DNA of 64,000 nucleotides from an uncultured Lachnospiraceae bacterium. GTDB taxonomy: Bacteria > Bacillota > Clostridia > Lachnospirales > Lachnospiraceae. The stretch lies in the NCBI GenBank assembly GCA_947630805.1, contig CANRIV010000005.1:1-64000 (forward strand). Direction: 5' to 3'. Made by a program: the position numbers and the translations under genes. Shown here one piece after another: positions 1 through 10,132 of this stretch. The stretch's first letter is position 1; every line of letters starts with the position of its first letter. Below the pieces are notes generated by a model. That model saw nothing but the letters and a program-made list of their open reading frames with translations, made no database searches and was not told where the DNA came from.

Positions 1-80
1 TCCCTGATTAACCTTTATGGTATCATATTGCCTTTTTATTTTTAAGATTTTGGTCTCACATCATTGACTAATGTACAAAA

Positions 81-109
81 AAACATGATTACAATCTGTA
101 ATCATGTTT
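81..109 (-). terminator. Intrinsic terminator of the 3D-domain gene
   Basis: A perfect 13-bp stem (81-93 with 97-109) has a 3-nt loop. On the minus strand it is followed by a run of T residues (A-tract at 77-83 on plus). It lies about 25 bases after the stop codon of the 3D-domain gene. The plus strand also ends in a T-run, so it may stop transcription both ways. Nothing recognisable is seen in bases 1-80. Confidence 0.85.
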
Positions 110-132
110 TTTTTATCAGATATTCGGATAGG

Positions 133-810
133 TTATTTTTTAATGTATATTTTAACGTATCTCACACCCCATTCCAATGCTTTCACATGAGAGCTGAAAA
201 ACAAATCAATTCTGTTTCCATTAATTGCTCCCCCTCTGTCTTCTACAGTGTAGGTGTGTCCGTTAATTACTACTTTTGTACCGAATGGCAGAACAGATGT
301 ATCTGCAGCTATCGTTCTTCCGGCCTTTGCTCTTGTACCGGAAGCCGTAATTCCTGTACTCTTACCACAACAGCTTGCACATGCACAGTAACCTGTGATT
401 TTATATGTGCCGCCATCGACATATCTTGATTCCAATTTCTGATTTTTCTTTGTTATCTTTTTTTGATTTTTGTGTTTTTTTTCTTTATCTTTTTTTGTTT
501 TCTTACTCTTTTTCTTTGTTGTTTTTACTGTAGTATTGCGCTCAATAATAACTGATGTGTTTCCGTCTGCATTTACCTCAACAGGCAATGCGTCTTCTGT
601 ATTTGTGTCCAAAAGACTGACGGCTAATTTGTTTGTCTTATTGACAGACTTTTCAATCGTTTCTACATTTACTGACTCTAATGCTGTATTTTTTTCTTTT
701 GCAGCATTTATTTCAACATTAGTATTGTTTCCCAGCATATTCACTGCAATTATCATTACAAATGTTGCAGCAGATAATGCAAAGCCAGCAATAAGTCTTT
801 TTTTGTTCAT
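133..810 (-). CDS. Secreted 3D-domain cell-wall protein (YocH/YuiC-like)
   Basis: 225 residues. An N-terminal hydrophobic segment (about residues 7-27) is a signal peptide or membrane anchor. A very lysine-rich stretch follows (about 97-125), and then a C-terminal 3D domain (about 135-223). The three aspartates that name the domain are visible at D170 (AAD), D191 (VEDRGG) and D202 (RID). Proteins of this family share a double-psi barrel fold with lytic transglycosylases such as MltA and act on, or bind, peptidoglycan. The basic segment could bind anionic wall polymers (inference). The start ATG follows the Shine-Dalgarno AAGGAGTG. Four cysteines at the domain start (YCACASCCG) are typical of the clostridial members. 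The substrate is unknown. Confidence 0.85.
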   Translation of the reverse strand: MNKKRLIAGFALSAATFVMIIAVNMLGNNTNVEINAAKEKNTALESVNVETIEKSVNKTNKLAVSLLDTNTEDALPVEVNADGNTSVIIERNTTVKTTKKKSKKTKKDKEKKHKNQKKITKKNQKLESRYVDGGTYKITGYCACASCCGKSTGITASGTRAKAGRTIAADTSVLPFGTKVVINGHTYTVEDRGGAINGNRIDLFFSSHVKALEWGVRYVKIYIKK

Positions 811-852
811 AAATACACTCCTTTTCTACGCGTACCACACGCGTCTTGGAGT

Positions 853-881
853 ATATTACAACATATATTACACTTTGTCAA
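853..881 (-). promoter_or_regulatory. Candidate sigma-A promoter of the 3D-domain gene
   Basis: On the minus strand TTGACA (881-876), a 17-base spacer and a weak -10 TAATAT (858-853) are followed by the gene 43 bases further on. The -35 is a perfect match and the -10 only partial. The rest of 811-1028 is AT-rich and shows nothing else. Confidence 0.5.
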
Positions 882-1028
882 GAAAATATTACAATTTTAT
901 TACAAATTATTTTTAATGAGAAATATTTTCTTAAATAAAAACGTTTTATTTTACTAAAATCAAGATTTGTTTCTTCTTTTTTGTCAATCCAATCAAACAA
1001 ATGTTACATTTTGTCATTTTTTGTCTAT

Positions 1029-4000
1029 TTACATATGTTCTTTCTTTACAACAGTATTATTCCAATTATAATCTACTTCTTCATAACCCGGATTTACCGT
1101 CTTTAAAATTTTATTATATAAATATATATGACCGTCATAAGTATTCATAAGTTTTTTCTGGTATAATTTATCCGCAATCTTGTAAACAGAATAAGACCAG
1201 GCATCACTATACCGATATGTACCATCCTCTAAAAGCGCATAAGCCCGCACCTTATAACCTGCATTAAATTCCGCCGCTGTTCCCTGGCCAAAAAGCATTG
1301 TGCGTACAAAATATTTTGCAGTCTGTGATTCACCCATTACAGAAGAGAGGCTTCCTATACTGGTAGACTCATAAGATGCGACGTAAGGGCTGGATGAGCC
1401 AACAAAAATATCTTCATTCGTAACCGGATAGGTCGTCGTACCATTGCTGATAATAGCATATACAAATCCCCAATGTTCCACTTTCTTTCCGTCAATCTCA
1501 GGCTCAACAGAGCCAACGACTCTGTTTCCACCCATAACCCAGCTAATCTGATATCCTTCTACCTTTACATTTTCATTTGTAATAATTTCTTTTGAAGGCT
1601 CCGGCGTTGTACTTGACTCTTCCTGCGATTCAAAACGATGCGTTATTGTAGTCATATCAGATTCTACACCATCTTTTACTGCTGTGATTCCAACCGTAAT
1701 TTCACCACCCTTGGTAAAATATTCGGCAGGAGCATTGTAAGCTCCTCCTATAATTCCAGTTGCAATACACTGACCTTCCACATAGAAATTGTACGTCACT
1801 CCTTCTACCTGTGCCCAGGCGAAATAATATGGAAGCGCATCATTCCCGGCATATACAAGTCCTGTCGGTTTCTCCGGCTTATTTTCCACATCCGGCTTGG
1901 ATGTTTCCGGCGTAGTAGGATCCGGCTCAACAACTTCTGGTATTTTTGATGTTGTCTCCGTCTCCTGTGGCTCAGTCTCTGTATAACCTGCACCAATCTT
2001 TCCATATCCGTAATCTGTCTTATAACCACCGTTGTCATCATATCGGATAAAATAAAATACAATATATTTTCCTTTTTCTGCGCTGAAATCCTGTGTTCTA
2101 CTCCAGCCTTTATCCGTGCGGTCCATTTCCCATGCCACAAATCCCATTTCAGCTTTATCCGCAGCAAGTTGTGCGGCTTCACTCTCTGAATCAACAATTT
2201 TATACAACACATTTACAGATTTATATGTGCTATCACCAATAATCGTGAAAATACCTTGAGTCTCACTGTTAAAGGTAAGATATACATCTTCGTTTACCAA
2301 AATAGTTCCCGCCGGAATCCATTTTGCATATAATTTTAAATCTCCATGTGTTTTTTCAGTAATGGATTTTACAGCGCTGCTTAAATCTTTATCTGAATAC
2401 CAGCCATAAAAATCGTAACCTGCATAAGTTGGACGGTCTAAAGTATACGTCTGTCCATATACATAAGAAGATGGGTAAAGGGACAAATCATTTTTTGTAC
2501 CTCCGTTCAACTCATAATCAATTTGATATGTCTTTCTTGTATAATAAACCTTTAATGTCAATGGCTGTGCCGCATGTACTGTTCCTTGAAGATAATTCTT
2601 ATCGTTTGATTTTTCATATTCAAATCCGACAATCTCTTTTGGCTCAACATTGACATTGGCGCCCTCTTCCGCATAACGGATTGTAGAATCTATTACGGAA
2701 TAATTGTCAGAATCTAAATCTTTTGCGTAATATTCTATTGTATAAGATACTTTATTTAAGTCCTCTGAATTCATCAAAGACATGGCATTTGGGGAAGCTT
2801 TTACCTGTACTTTTTCCCCATTGCTTCCGGTAAAGTTTACCGTCTTTGTAACGTTGTCCGGATTATAAACTGCATACGTATATTTTCCGTCTTTCTGAAA
2901 TACACTGGCAAGAGGGCTGTCACTTTGGAACGAAAGATCCGGAGTACCATAATCCATCATCGAACGAATATAGTGGTACGTATGTGCCTGCGATTCTCCG
3001 TCGTTAATCACTTCTTTCGTCCAGATAGAATTCATAGCCTCTTGCGGATCTGCCAATGCATAATAAGAGGCCCACATGTCATTCCAGCCTGTAGTACTTC
3101 CTCCCTTAGCCTCTGCAAATGTCTTATCATGATTGTAGAATTTTTTAATATATTCTGCTCCGGAAATATTTTTTCCTCCGTTTAACAGATAGAATGACCA
3201 TGATTGCATTGGACAAATCTGGATACCCTGCGTATACTCAATTCCAAACCATGTGCCATAATCTGCTTTTCCACCCCATACCATAGACGCCATCATAGAC
3301 GCATATTGTGATTCGTCAATATGGTAAATGTCTTCGTCCACATCAAACCAATAGTTATCTGCGGCAGCAATCTCTGAAGTATATAAATAAATTCCAAGAT
3401 CTCTGATTTTTGTATCGCCGGTCAATTCTCCAAAAAGGATAATTCCCGCCCAGGCGTTAATTGCCTCTGACGTGGATTCCTGATTGTTACCGGTCCGCTC
3501 ATCTTCATAACCGGAAGCCCAGGAGTGACCTTCGTATGGAGAAAAGCTTCTCAGATAAGGATAAGCATTGCCACAGTCAGCAACACAATCATCTTCCTCA
3601 CGATACGGAGAAGCAATATCATATATCAACTGTTTTACAACGTCTTTGTAGCGATTCAGCCATTCTTTATCCCACAGTCCCACGCAGGCAGCTGATTCTA
3701 TAAAATATCCATAGTGGAAATGATGGTCGTTAAACTGGTCGACCGCATTAAAAGATGTAGGAAATCCTAAAAGAACACCTACGCCCTCTCCTAAATATGT
3801 AAAATAATTCTTGTCATTTTTACCGGAATAAGTAAACCATTCTTCCAGATTTGCTTCCAATCCGTTTAATACTTTGGAGGCATTTTCCTCGTCACCCAAT
3901 GTTTTTGCCGCAGCTACTACCTGAGCAGAACGATTTAATTTCTTTCCATGATAATATGTCTCATTTCCTTCATCATTGGCTAAAGTCCAACTTCCAGAGC

Positions 4001-5321
4001 CCGCCATATGCTGGCTGACAAACTGATTGACATATTCCTGTAATTGTGCTTTTCCTTCTGCGTCGTCCTCTGAGAGTTGTGGCATAAACGGAAGAATTCC
4101 TTTATATTCCATTTCAGTAGTATAAGAACTGCCTTTGGTAAACTTCATGATGCCGCGAAGCGTAATTGCCGTATTATCCATGTAGGAATAGTCTTTCATA
4201 TGTTTATATTGGTGAGGAATCACGCCCATAATCGTTCCCTCAGCAGTACTCTCCGATTTTTTATCAAAAGAATACTGATATTTTGTTGTCAAAATCGCAG
4301 TATTTTCATTGTAAGAATAATCTGCTTTTGTGTCTGTAATAAAGTTAAACGCATAAGGTCTGTATTCCTTGGCAAAATTAATTGCTGTACTATCATCATG
4401 TGCACGGCTCTCATCCACCCACGCAAATGAGAGATAAGTTTTTTCGGAAGGAAGTGTAATTTTCAATTTTCCGATTTTATCATTGTTTGTAGTATCTGTA
4501 GTGCCTTCATGTTCTACCGAAGCCCCTTCCGGAAGAAACATTGCATAGTACTGATAGGTCGCCGATGGATATCCATTGACAGAGCTGGTAATATCGTTGG
4601 TGCGGAACACCAGCATCCTGCATCCGTCATATACTTCTTCCATTATAATGTCACTCGGAAAAGTGACACGCATTTTCTCTATATAAATAACGTTAGAATC
4701 TGTTAATTCAATATATGTAAAAGGACTTCCCTGGGTCATCGTTGTTGTCATTTTCTGACTGCTGTTTCCGGGATTTGTGGTAACCGCCCGGTAAGACCAG
4801 TCCGTAATCTCATCGATATTATTATTGGTACAAGTCCACTCCGGATATATATTAAAATCTACCAGCGTATCGTTATCTTTAATATTGTATGCGCTGACGT
4901 TTGTTCTATTGGATGTCATGGATGGCTTTGTGACTCTAAGACCATCTTTTTTCATTAAGTAACAGAGAGGAAACGCATAAGCCGTTCCTGAGAGGGCATT
5001 CGTCACATCACTATCTCTGTCTCCTTCTAAATCCCACAACCAGTTGCTCGCCCAGTCATTGGTTGCAAGAGCCGGATGATTCCTGTTGTAGTTATCTGTG
5101 GTAAATCTATAAGTTCCCTGTGTATTTGTTCTTGGCAGTTTGGATGCCGCCTCCTCATTTGATCCAATTCCAATACTTCCCGCACCCATGTTCTGTATTG
5201 GCAGATTATCTGCACTTGCCGTGAACATTGAAATATTAAAATTCGGAAAAACGAGTGTCAATAAAAGAACTAAACTCAACAAGATTGAAATTACTTTTTT
5301 GATGTTTTTTTTACCAATCAT
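1029..5321 (-). CDS. Large secreted GH81 endo-beta-1,3-glucanase
   Basis: 1430 residues from the start chosen here. ATG 5321 follows a strong GGAGGAGAT, whereas the longer reading frame has no ribosome site. A signal peptide is followed by a catalytic region with the GH81 hallmarks DHHFHYGYF (about residue 535) and NNQESTSEAINAW (about 610), which carries the presumed catalytic glutamates. GH81 enzymes cleave beta-1,3-glucans internally by inversion. Downstream come an InlB-type beta-grasp repeat (about 925-1015, LNGG and GYDFYGWYSDK motifs), a Thr/Pro/Glu-rich linker (about 1110-1150) and two beta-rich modules I do not recognise. There is no LPXTG anchor, so it is secreted or held non-covalently. 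Likely substrates are fungal, yeast or algal beta-1,3-glucan (inference). The catalytic family call is strong and the C-terminal modules are unassigned. Confidence 0.88.
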   Translation of the reverse strand: MIGKKNIKKVISILLSLVLLLTLVFPNFNISMFTASADNLPIQNMGAGSIGIGSNEEAASKLPRTNTQGTYRFTTDNYNRNHPALATNDWASNWLWDLEGDRDSDVTNALSGTAYAFPLCYLMKKDGLRVTKPSMTSNRTNVSAYNIKDNDTLVDFNIYPEWTCTNNNIDEITDWSYRAVTTNPGNSSQKMTTTMTQGSPFTYIELTDSNVIYIEKMRVTFPSDIIMEEVYDGCRMLVFRTNDITSSVNGYPSATYQYYAMFLPEGASVEHEGTTDTTNNDKIGKLKITLPSEKTYLSFAWVDESRAHDDSTAINFAKEYRPYAFNFITDTKADYSYNENTAILTTKYQYSFDKKSESTAEGTIMGVIPHQYKHMKDYSYMDNTAITLRGIMKFTKGSSYTTEMEYKGILPFMPQLSEDDAEGKAQLQEYVNQFVSQHMAGSGSWTLANDEGNETYYHGKKLNRSAQVVAAAKTLGDEENASKVLNGLEANLEEWFTYSGKNDKNYFTYLGEGVGVLLGFPTSFNAVDQFNDHHFHYGYFIESAACVGLWDKEWLNRYKDVVKQLIYDIASPYREEDDCVADCGNAYPYLRSFSPYEGHSWASGYEDERTGNNQESTSEAINAWAGIILFGELTGDTKIRDLGIYLYTSEIAAADNYWFDVDEDIYHIDESQYASMMASMVWGGKADYGTWFGIEYTQGIQICPMQSWSFYLLNGGKNISGAEYIKKFYNHDKTFAEAKGGSTTGWNDMWASYYALADPQEAMNSIWTKEVINDGESQAHTYHYIRSMMDYGTPDLSFQSDSPLASVFQKDGKYTYAVYNPDNVTKTVNFTGSNGEKVQVKASPNAMSLMNSEDLNKVSYTIEYYAKDLDSDNYSVIDSTIRYAEEGANVNVEPKEIVGFEYEKSNDKNYLQGTVHAAQPLTLKVYYTRKTYQIDYELNGGTKNDLSLYPSSYVYGQTYTLDRPTYAGYDFYGWYSDKDLSSAVKSITEKTHGDLKLYAKWIPAGTILVNEDVYLTFNSETQGIFTIIGDSTYKSVNVLYKIVDSESEAAQLAADKAEMGFVAWEMDRTDKGWSRTQDFSAEKGKYIVFYFIRYDDNGGYKTDYGYGKIGAGYTETEPQETETTSKIPEVVEPDPTTPETSKPDVENKPEKPTGLVYAGNDALPYYFAWAQVEGVTYNFYVEGQCIATGIIGGAYNAPAEYFTKGGEITVGITAVKDGVESDMTTITHRFESQEESSTTPEPSKEIITNENVKVEGYQISWVMGGNRVVGSVEPEIDGKKVEHWGFVYAIISNGTTTYPVTNEDIFVGSSSPYVASYESTSIGSLSSVMGESQTAKYFVRTMLFGQGTAAEFNAGYKVRAYALLEDGTYRYSDAWSYSVYKIADKLYQKKLMNTYDGHIYLYNKILKTVNPGYEEVDYNWNNTVVKKEHM

Positions 5322-5445
5322 AATCTCCTCCATAAAACAAAAAATACATAATACCGTTTCACACACTCTTTGAAAATAGTATCACATATTTTTTTTATAA
5401 GTTAGTGTTATTTTTTTACCCCCAGTATATTTTTTTTAGATTCAA

Positions 5446-8400
5446 TTATTTTATATGTTTTTGAATAAAATTTACCACGAGTTTTCTTGTCTCGCCAAGC
5501 GCATTTTCTGTCTCAAATTTCCGCTCCGGATGCCACTGAAGCGCAAGAATCTTCATTTCTTCCGAGCCAAAAGCCTCTATCGTTCCATTTTCCCTGTCAA
5601 TCGCCAGAGGCTTAAAACAAGCGGCCAGTCCATCCATAGGGATTACATCCCGGTGGAAATTGTTGACCCATATTGTTCTGTCCTCTTCACACAAATAAAC
5701 CTGATGGTCCGTTCCTCTTGGTCTCTTTTCTTTCAGTTCAGGATGGTATAGAAGCTTTCCGCCGAACAGTACATTCATATATTGCATCCCCCGACAGGTA
5801 GCAATAATCGGAATTCCTTCTCCGATACAGTGTTTAATCAGCTTCTCTTCCATAATATCACGATGGGGTTGCAATTCTTCCTGATGTTCCTTATCGTAAT
5901 ATTTTACCGGTAAAGCTCCACCGCCGGTCACAATCAGCAAATCACACTGACGTTCAAATAATTTTCCTACGTTTCGCACATAATTTGAAGCCGGCTGAGG
6001 AATAAATCCCAGTAATTCATAAAACCGGATATAGGCAGCTTCCAGCACATCTGTCGGATCCCCATACTGATTAATGCCTTCCCGCTGGGTAATCAGTGCG
6101 CGTAAATCCTCACACTGTATTCCTTCTTTAATAATGCCATTGGCACAATCCAGCTCCATATAACTGATACCGCTGGCATAATTGTATATTTTTTCACCGC
6201 AACCGATTGCCGCAGGAATTTCAAATTCTGCACAGCGGATTGCCATATGAGACGCCATGCCGCCATATTTCGTAATAAACCCTTTGATTCCCTTTGTGAA
6301 AATCCATTCATATCCGGGATCAGCCTTTGGTATCATTACGATTTTATCCATCAGGTCTTCATCTGTACCATCTTCCAGATTTACCACTTCGCCTTCTACT
6401 TTTTTGGAAGTGATAAAATTAGGTCTCGCCTTGTTGACCGGAATAACGGAAATTCCCCTGTCATCTAAAATCACATCCGGCAGAATGACATTAGAATATT
6501 CTTTATAATATGCTTTATTTTTTTCAATAATTGTTCCAAGTTTTTCCCGGACAGCATCCGATGATAAATTCAGACAGTCACCGAGGTCTTCCACTGTAAT
6601 CCAGGATAATTCCTTGCGGTCAATATCCAACAATTTTCCCAGATTTTGTATCAAATCAATCGCAAGACTCAGCGACTTGGTAAACTCAAATTTAAAATAC
6701 TCTCTGCTTTCAATCGCATTGACAAGAAAATTGTTAAAATCATGGGCAGAGACGGGAAACTGAATGGATTCCAGTGCTTTTTCCAAAATTTCTCTGTCCA
6801 GTCCACCGGACTTCTGCTTTTCTTTTGTGGACTGATATTTTCCGGTAACCGGGCGGAATACCATCTGATTATAACTATCGGTACGAATATCATAAGTGCC
6901 GCTGCGCAAATGACCATATTTTGCATTAAACGCATCTCTGGACATCTTACCTGCTGAAAATTTCTTGTAATCCTGCTCAAAATCAGAGGAGACCGTCGTA
7001 ATGGATCTCATAAACTCATCAATCTGGCGTTTGGAAAACCATCCAGCTATCACAAGCGAAGTGCAGAACGATCTGGCTATGAATGCCATTCTTGCCTGTC
7101 GGGTAAACTGTGGTGTCCCATATACATTGATGTCCTCCAGCAATCCAAGCACGGCGCGAATCATTGCATTGACATCCTGCGTTTTCAAATACATCTCCTG
7201 AATTTTTTTTCGGGATATCTCTAAATGTCGTATATCTGCCGTATCCCTTAAAGATATTTTATTGTATTCGGAAACCATGTTGTATGTAAGTTTCTTTAAA
7301 GAATTCACAATTTCCCTGCGTTCTTTTTGGGAAAATCCATTTTCCAAAAATTCTTCCGTATGTTTTTCTGTCATAAAATCATAATTGGAATGGACAATCT
7401 CAAATTCTATTTTATCATGCGCTGTAATATCCTTTTTTAATTTTTCCGCATAGAAATTTACCAGTTTCATTGCCAGAGGTTCTCTTAAATCTCCCGGAAT
7501 CAGGGAATAAAAAGAATACTCCAGGCTAATATATGGTTTGACGCCGATTTTATACATCAGTTCATCATCCAGTTTACGGTAGCCCATCGGCACTAATCCC
7601 TGATTCCATGCTTTGGATGTAATAATATATCGATAAAGGGAATAGTCTAACGTTCTTGGACTGGTACCGATAATTTCTGAAGGATTCCAAAATGCCATAT
7701 CCGAAAACATCATATTTTTTCCATCGAGGATACTTTTGATGTCACGATAATCTTCTTTTAATGTATTTATTTTCTCAAAAAACTGGTGCGATATTTTATT
7801 TGCATCTTTAATTTTAGAGAAATTAGCAACCAGAGGTCTTACCTGAAAAATAATAACCTCGTTTTTTTTGTTAATCGCAAATTCAATATCCAGAGGAATA
7901 CGGACCATCTGCTCAATTTCATTGACAGCTGCAATCAGATTACCCCAGGACTGCTCCAGTTCGGATAATTCTGTATTTCTGGCAATCCAGAGTGTTTTTC
8001 CTCCGATTCCACTGGTTACGGAATCTGTAGCGCCACTGTCGTCATAATTAATCAGATAGTATGGTCTCTGGCCCTGAATATCATAGGTAAAAAGGACTCC
8101 GCTGTACGCCACATCAACAGCCTGATGCTGTATCAGGACCTGCTGCTCTGAAATATCGTCCATATCAATCGTATAAGATGCAAGCACTTCATCCATCGCA
8201 TTGATTACAGACGTAATATTTGCAGAATCCACGTTCAAAACGCTGGTATAATGTCCCGCATTGGATTTTTTCAGACAATCCTCATTTGCGGAAGAGCTTC
8301 TCACTACAATCCTGGCTCCCTGGAATTTTTTTCCTACAAAAACGGCCGTTTCTCTCTTATTGCGGATGTAATCTTTGGCAATGACGATAAGCATCTCCTC

Positions 8401-8520
8401 AATAAAAGCTTTTGTGATACGATGTTCCAACGCCTTTAACGTATTTGCCTTTGTAGAAATCAGTTCCAATCCTTTACGATGATTCATTTTTTCAAAATAA
8501 TTTTCCTTCTCTTTACTCAT
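5446..8520 (-). CDS. PEP-synthase-like dikinase fused to a class I amidotransferase/C26 hydrolase
   Basis: 1024 residues. The N-terminal part (about 1-240) is a pyruvate/PEP dikinase ATP-binding fold (ARIVVRSSSANED; IFQVRPL). A middle region of about 400 residues has no assignment I can make. A swivelling phosphohistidine domain follows, with GGMASHMAIRCAE near residue 750. The C-terminal 220 residues are not the usual PEP-binding barrel but a class I glutamine amidotransferase/peptidase C26 domain with nucleophile Cys in CRGMQ (about 911) and HPERK (about 997). The order resembles rifampin phosphotransferase (ATP, substrate, His domains) with a gamma-glutamyl hydrolase added. The ATG overlaps the end of the LCP gene by 8 bases, so the two are translationally coupled. 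The substrate is unknown; the envelope context suggests a wall or glycopolymer precursor (inference). Confidence 0.8.
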   Translation of the reverse strand: MSKEKENYFEKMNHRKGLELISTKANTLKALEHRITKAFIEEMLIVIAKDYIRNKRETAVFVGKKFQGARIVVRSSSANEDCLKKSNAGHYTSVLNVDSANITSVINAMDEVLASYTIDMDDISEQQVLIQHQAVDVAYSGVLFTYDIQGQRPYYLINYDDSGATDSVTSGIGGKTLWIARNTELSELEQSWGNLIAAVNEIEQMVRIPLDIEFAINKKNEVIIFQVRPLVANFSKIKDANKISHQFFEKINTLKEDYRDIKSILDGKNMMFSDMAFWNPSEIIGTSPRTLDYSLYRYIITSKAWNQGLVPMGYRKLDDELMYKIGVKPYISLEYSFYSLIPGDLREPLAMKLVNFYAEKLKKDITAHDKIEFEIVHSNYDFMTEKHTEEFLENGFSQKERREIVNSLKKLTYNMVSEYNKISLRDTADIRHLEISRKKIQEMYLKTQDVNAMIRAVLGLLEDINVYGTPQFTRQARMAFIARSFCTSLVIAGWFSKRQIDEFMRSITTVSSDFEQDYKKFSAGKMSRDAFNAKYGHLRSGTYDIRTDSYNQMVFRPVTGKYQSTKEKQKSGGLDREILEKALESIQFPVSAHDFNNFLVNAIESREYFKFEFTKSLSLAIDLIQNLGKLLDIDRKELSWITVEDLGDCLNLSSDAVREKLGTIIEKNKAYYKEYSNVILPDVILDDRGISVIPVNKARPNFITSKKVEGEVVNLEDGTDEDLMDKIVMIPKADPGYEWIFTKGIKGFITKYGGMASHMAIRCAEFEIPAAIGCGEKIYNYASGISYMELDCANGIIKEGIQCEDLRALITQREGINQYGDPTDVLEAAYIRFYELLGFIPQPASNYVRNVGKLFERQCDLLIVTGGGALPVKYYDKEHQEELQPHRDIMEEKLIKHCIGEGIPIIATCRGMQYMNVLFGGKLLYHPELKEKRPRGTDHQVYLCEEDRTIWVNNFHRDVIPMDGLAACFKPLAIDRENGTIEAFGSEEMKILALQWHPERKFETENALGETRKLVVNFIQKHIK

Positions 8521-10084
8521 TGCTGTCCTCTGCAGTTTCCGGGTCTTTTACATTTTTATTGTTTTTGTTCGCCGTCAATAATTTTTTTGCAATCTCCACG
8601 GTACTCTCATCCGGCACCATGACATATGCTCTCTGACTTGGAACAGTATACGTATAATCCGATGTTCCCTGTCCACTTACGCTATAAGTAATAATATCCC
8701 AATCCGGAGACTGATTTAACTGAAATTTTACTAATTTTTTTATACTGTTCTTTGTCATATTTGTCTGAAAGCTGTCGCTGACATTATCTAAAATCTCATC
8801 ATAATTTTCCAAAAGAGCGGCAGACTGGCATTTCTTGATAACAGCCTCTATGACTTTCATCTGGTCTTTTCCTCTTTGACGATCCCCCTCGGCAAAGGCA
8901 TGTCGCTCTCTCGCAAACCAGAGTGCTTCAATACCGCTCAAATTTTCATTTAGACCTTCGCTGTAGCTATAACCGTGTGTTGAAAAAGAATAATCAGATT
9001 CTACATCAATGCCGCCCAAAGCATCAATAATATTTACAAATCCGGTAAAATTCATCCGTATATAATAATCAAATTTTGTCTCATAGAGTTGTTCCAGCGT
9101 TTTCATGGAAACATCAATTCCATAATTTCCTGCGTGCGTCAGCTTATCTCGTACCCCATTGGAAATGGATAATGGCACATAGTAATCTCTCGGTGTAGAA
9201 ATTAAAATTACTTTTTTGGTAATCGGATTGACAGACATAACAATATTAACATCGCTTCTGCTTTTTGTTTCTACACTGCCCTCGGTATCGATACCGCTAA
9301 TATAAACATTGAAACATTTTCCCGTAACATTTCCTGAATCACTCATGATAGAAAGTGCATTTTTTACAGTTATCCTGTAAATACATTTAACCTGTTCGGA
9401 AAAATCAGAATAAATTCCATCCTGCGTATCATTGTCTGAGTCATCTCCCGCATTTTCTATCGTATCTATCATTGCACTGTTCAGAATAATCGCACCACTG
9501 TGTTTTTGTATCAGGCTCTCTGCCAGAGCGACAGGGTCCGCATACTTATTTGTATGAATTGGAGCTGACAACTCAGATTCCATGGCATTTATTACTGTTT
9601 TTATATCCTCCGCAGAATATTGCGTATTATAGCCAAATTTGTATTCTGCTGCATCCTTTAATTCCTTTGCACTGTCCTCTTTTAAAACATAGACCCCATA
9701 TTCATCTGTAACCTGTTTGGAATTTTCCATAATTTTATCCAGAGTGGTATCTGCTTTCAACACAACATTTTTAATCTGCTTATCATGGACTAAAGCAAAA
9801 ATGCTGACTGAGACCAGCACCAGAATCATAAGTATAGAATAAACAAGCGATAAAATAGTGCTCTTTTTTCCCCACTTAATTACAAAAGGTATGATAGCAG
9901 CTACTGCTAGAAGTATTTCCACAAAAACAATATATTTCACCGGAAGATATTCCAGTGCCAGATAATTTTTATAGGACACATATTTATATAAGACCACTTC
10001 AAAAAATATGATTGCCGGAATAATTAGCAAATTCAGTACTAATGTTCCTTTTTTTAGTTGATTACTCATTGGTTTTTCTGACAT
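8513..10084 (-). CDS. LytR-CpsA-Psr (LCP) family glycopolymer transferase
   Basis: 523 residues. About three N-terminal membrane segments lie within residues 15-105, and an extracellular region follows. The LCP domain is marked by STPRDYYVPL, KLTHAGNYG, the YYIRMNFTGFVNIIDALGGIDV region and a WFARERHAFAEGDRQRG block, with the conserved Arg and Asp residues that bind the polyprenyl-pyrophosphate substrate. LCP enzymes transfer teichoic acid, capsule or other anionic glycopolymers from undecaprenyl phosphate to peptidoglycan. The gene sits between a CotH-type kinase (49-base gap) and the dikinase-amidotransferase fusion (8-base overlap), which suggests one operon for a modified wall polymer. 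Which polymer it attaches cannot be told. Confidence 0.9.
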   Translation of the reverse strand: MSEKPMSNQLKKGTLVLNLLIIPAIIFFEVVLYKYVSYKNYLALEYLPVKYIVFVEILLAVAAIIPFVIKWGKKSTILSLVYSILMILVLVSVSIFALVHDKQIKNVVLKADTTLDKIMENSKQVTDEYGVYVLKEDSAKELKDAAEYKFGYNTQYSAEDIKTVINAMESELSAPIHTNKYADPVALAESLIQKHSGAIILNSAMIDTIENAGDDSDNDTQDGIYSDFSEQVKCIYRITVKNALSIMSDSGNVTGKCFNVYISGIDTEGSVETKSRSDVNIVMSVNPITKKVILISTPRDYYVPLSISNGVRDKLTHAGNYGIDVSMKTLEQLYETKFDYYIRMNFTGFVNIIDALGGIDVESDYSFSTHGYSYSEGLNENLSGIEALWFARERHAFAEGDRQRGKDQMKVIEAVIKKCQSAALLENYDEILDNVSDSFQTNMTKNSIKKLVKFQLNQSPDWDIITYSVSGQGTSDYTYTVPSQRAYVMVPDESTVEIAKKLLTANKNNKNVKDPETAEDSNE

Positions 10085-10132
10085 ATTTATTTTCTCCGTT
10101 CATCTCATTTATCATCTTTAGTATGTAAATAT

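Noticed and set aside
841..905. Repeated ATTACA units as a possible CRISPR or iteron array
   Set aside because: Units are very short, unevenly spaced and AT-rich; they lie in a promoter region.
470..916. Plus-strand open frame rich in Phe and Val opposite the 3D-domain gene
   Set aside because: It is the mirror of the Lys-rich coding stretch on the minus strand and lacks a ribosome site.
1805..2212. Open frame inside the GH81 gene in another frame
   Set aside because: It arises from the repetitive Thr/Glu/Pro linker; the GH81 frame is continuous and has the protein motifs.
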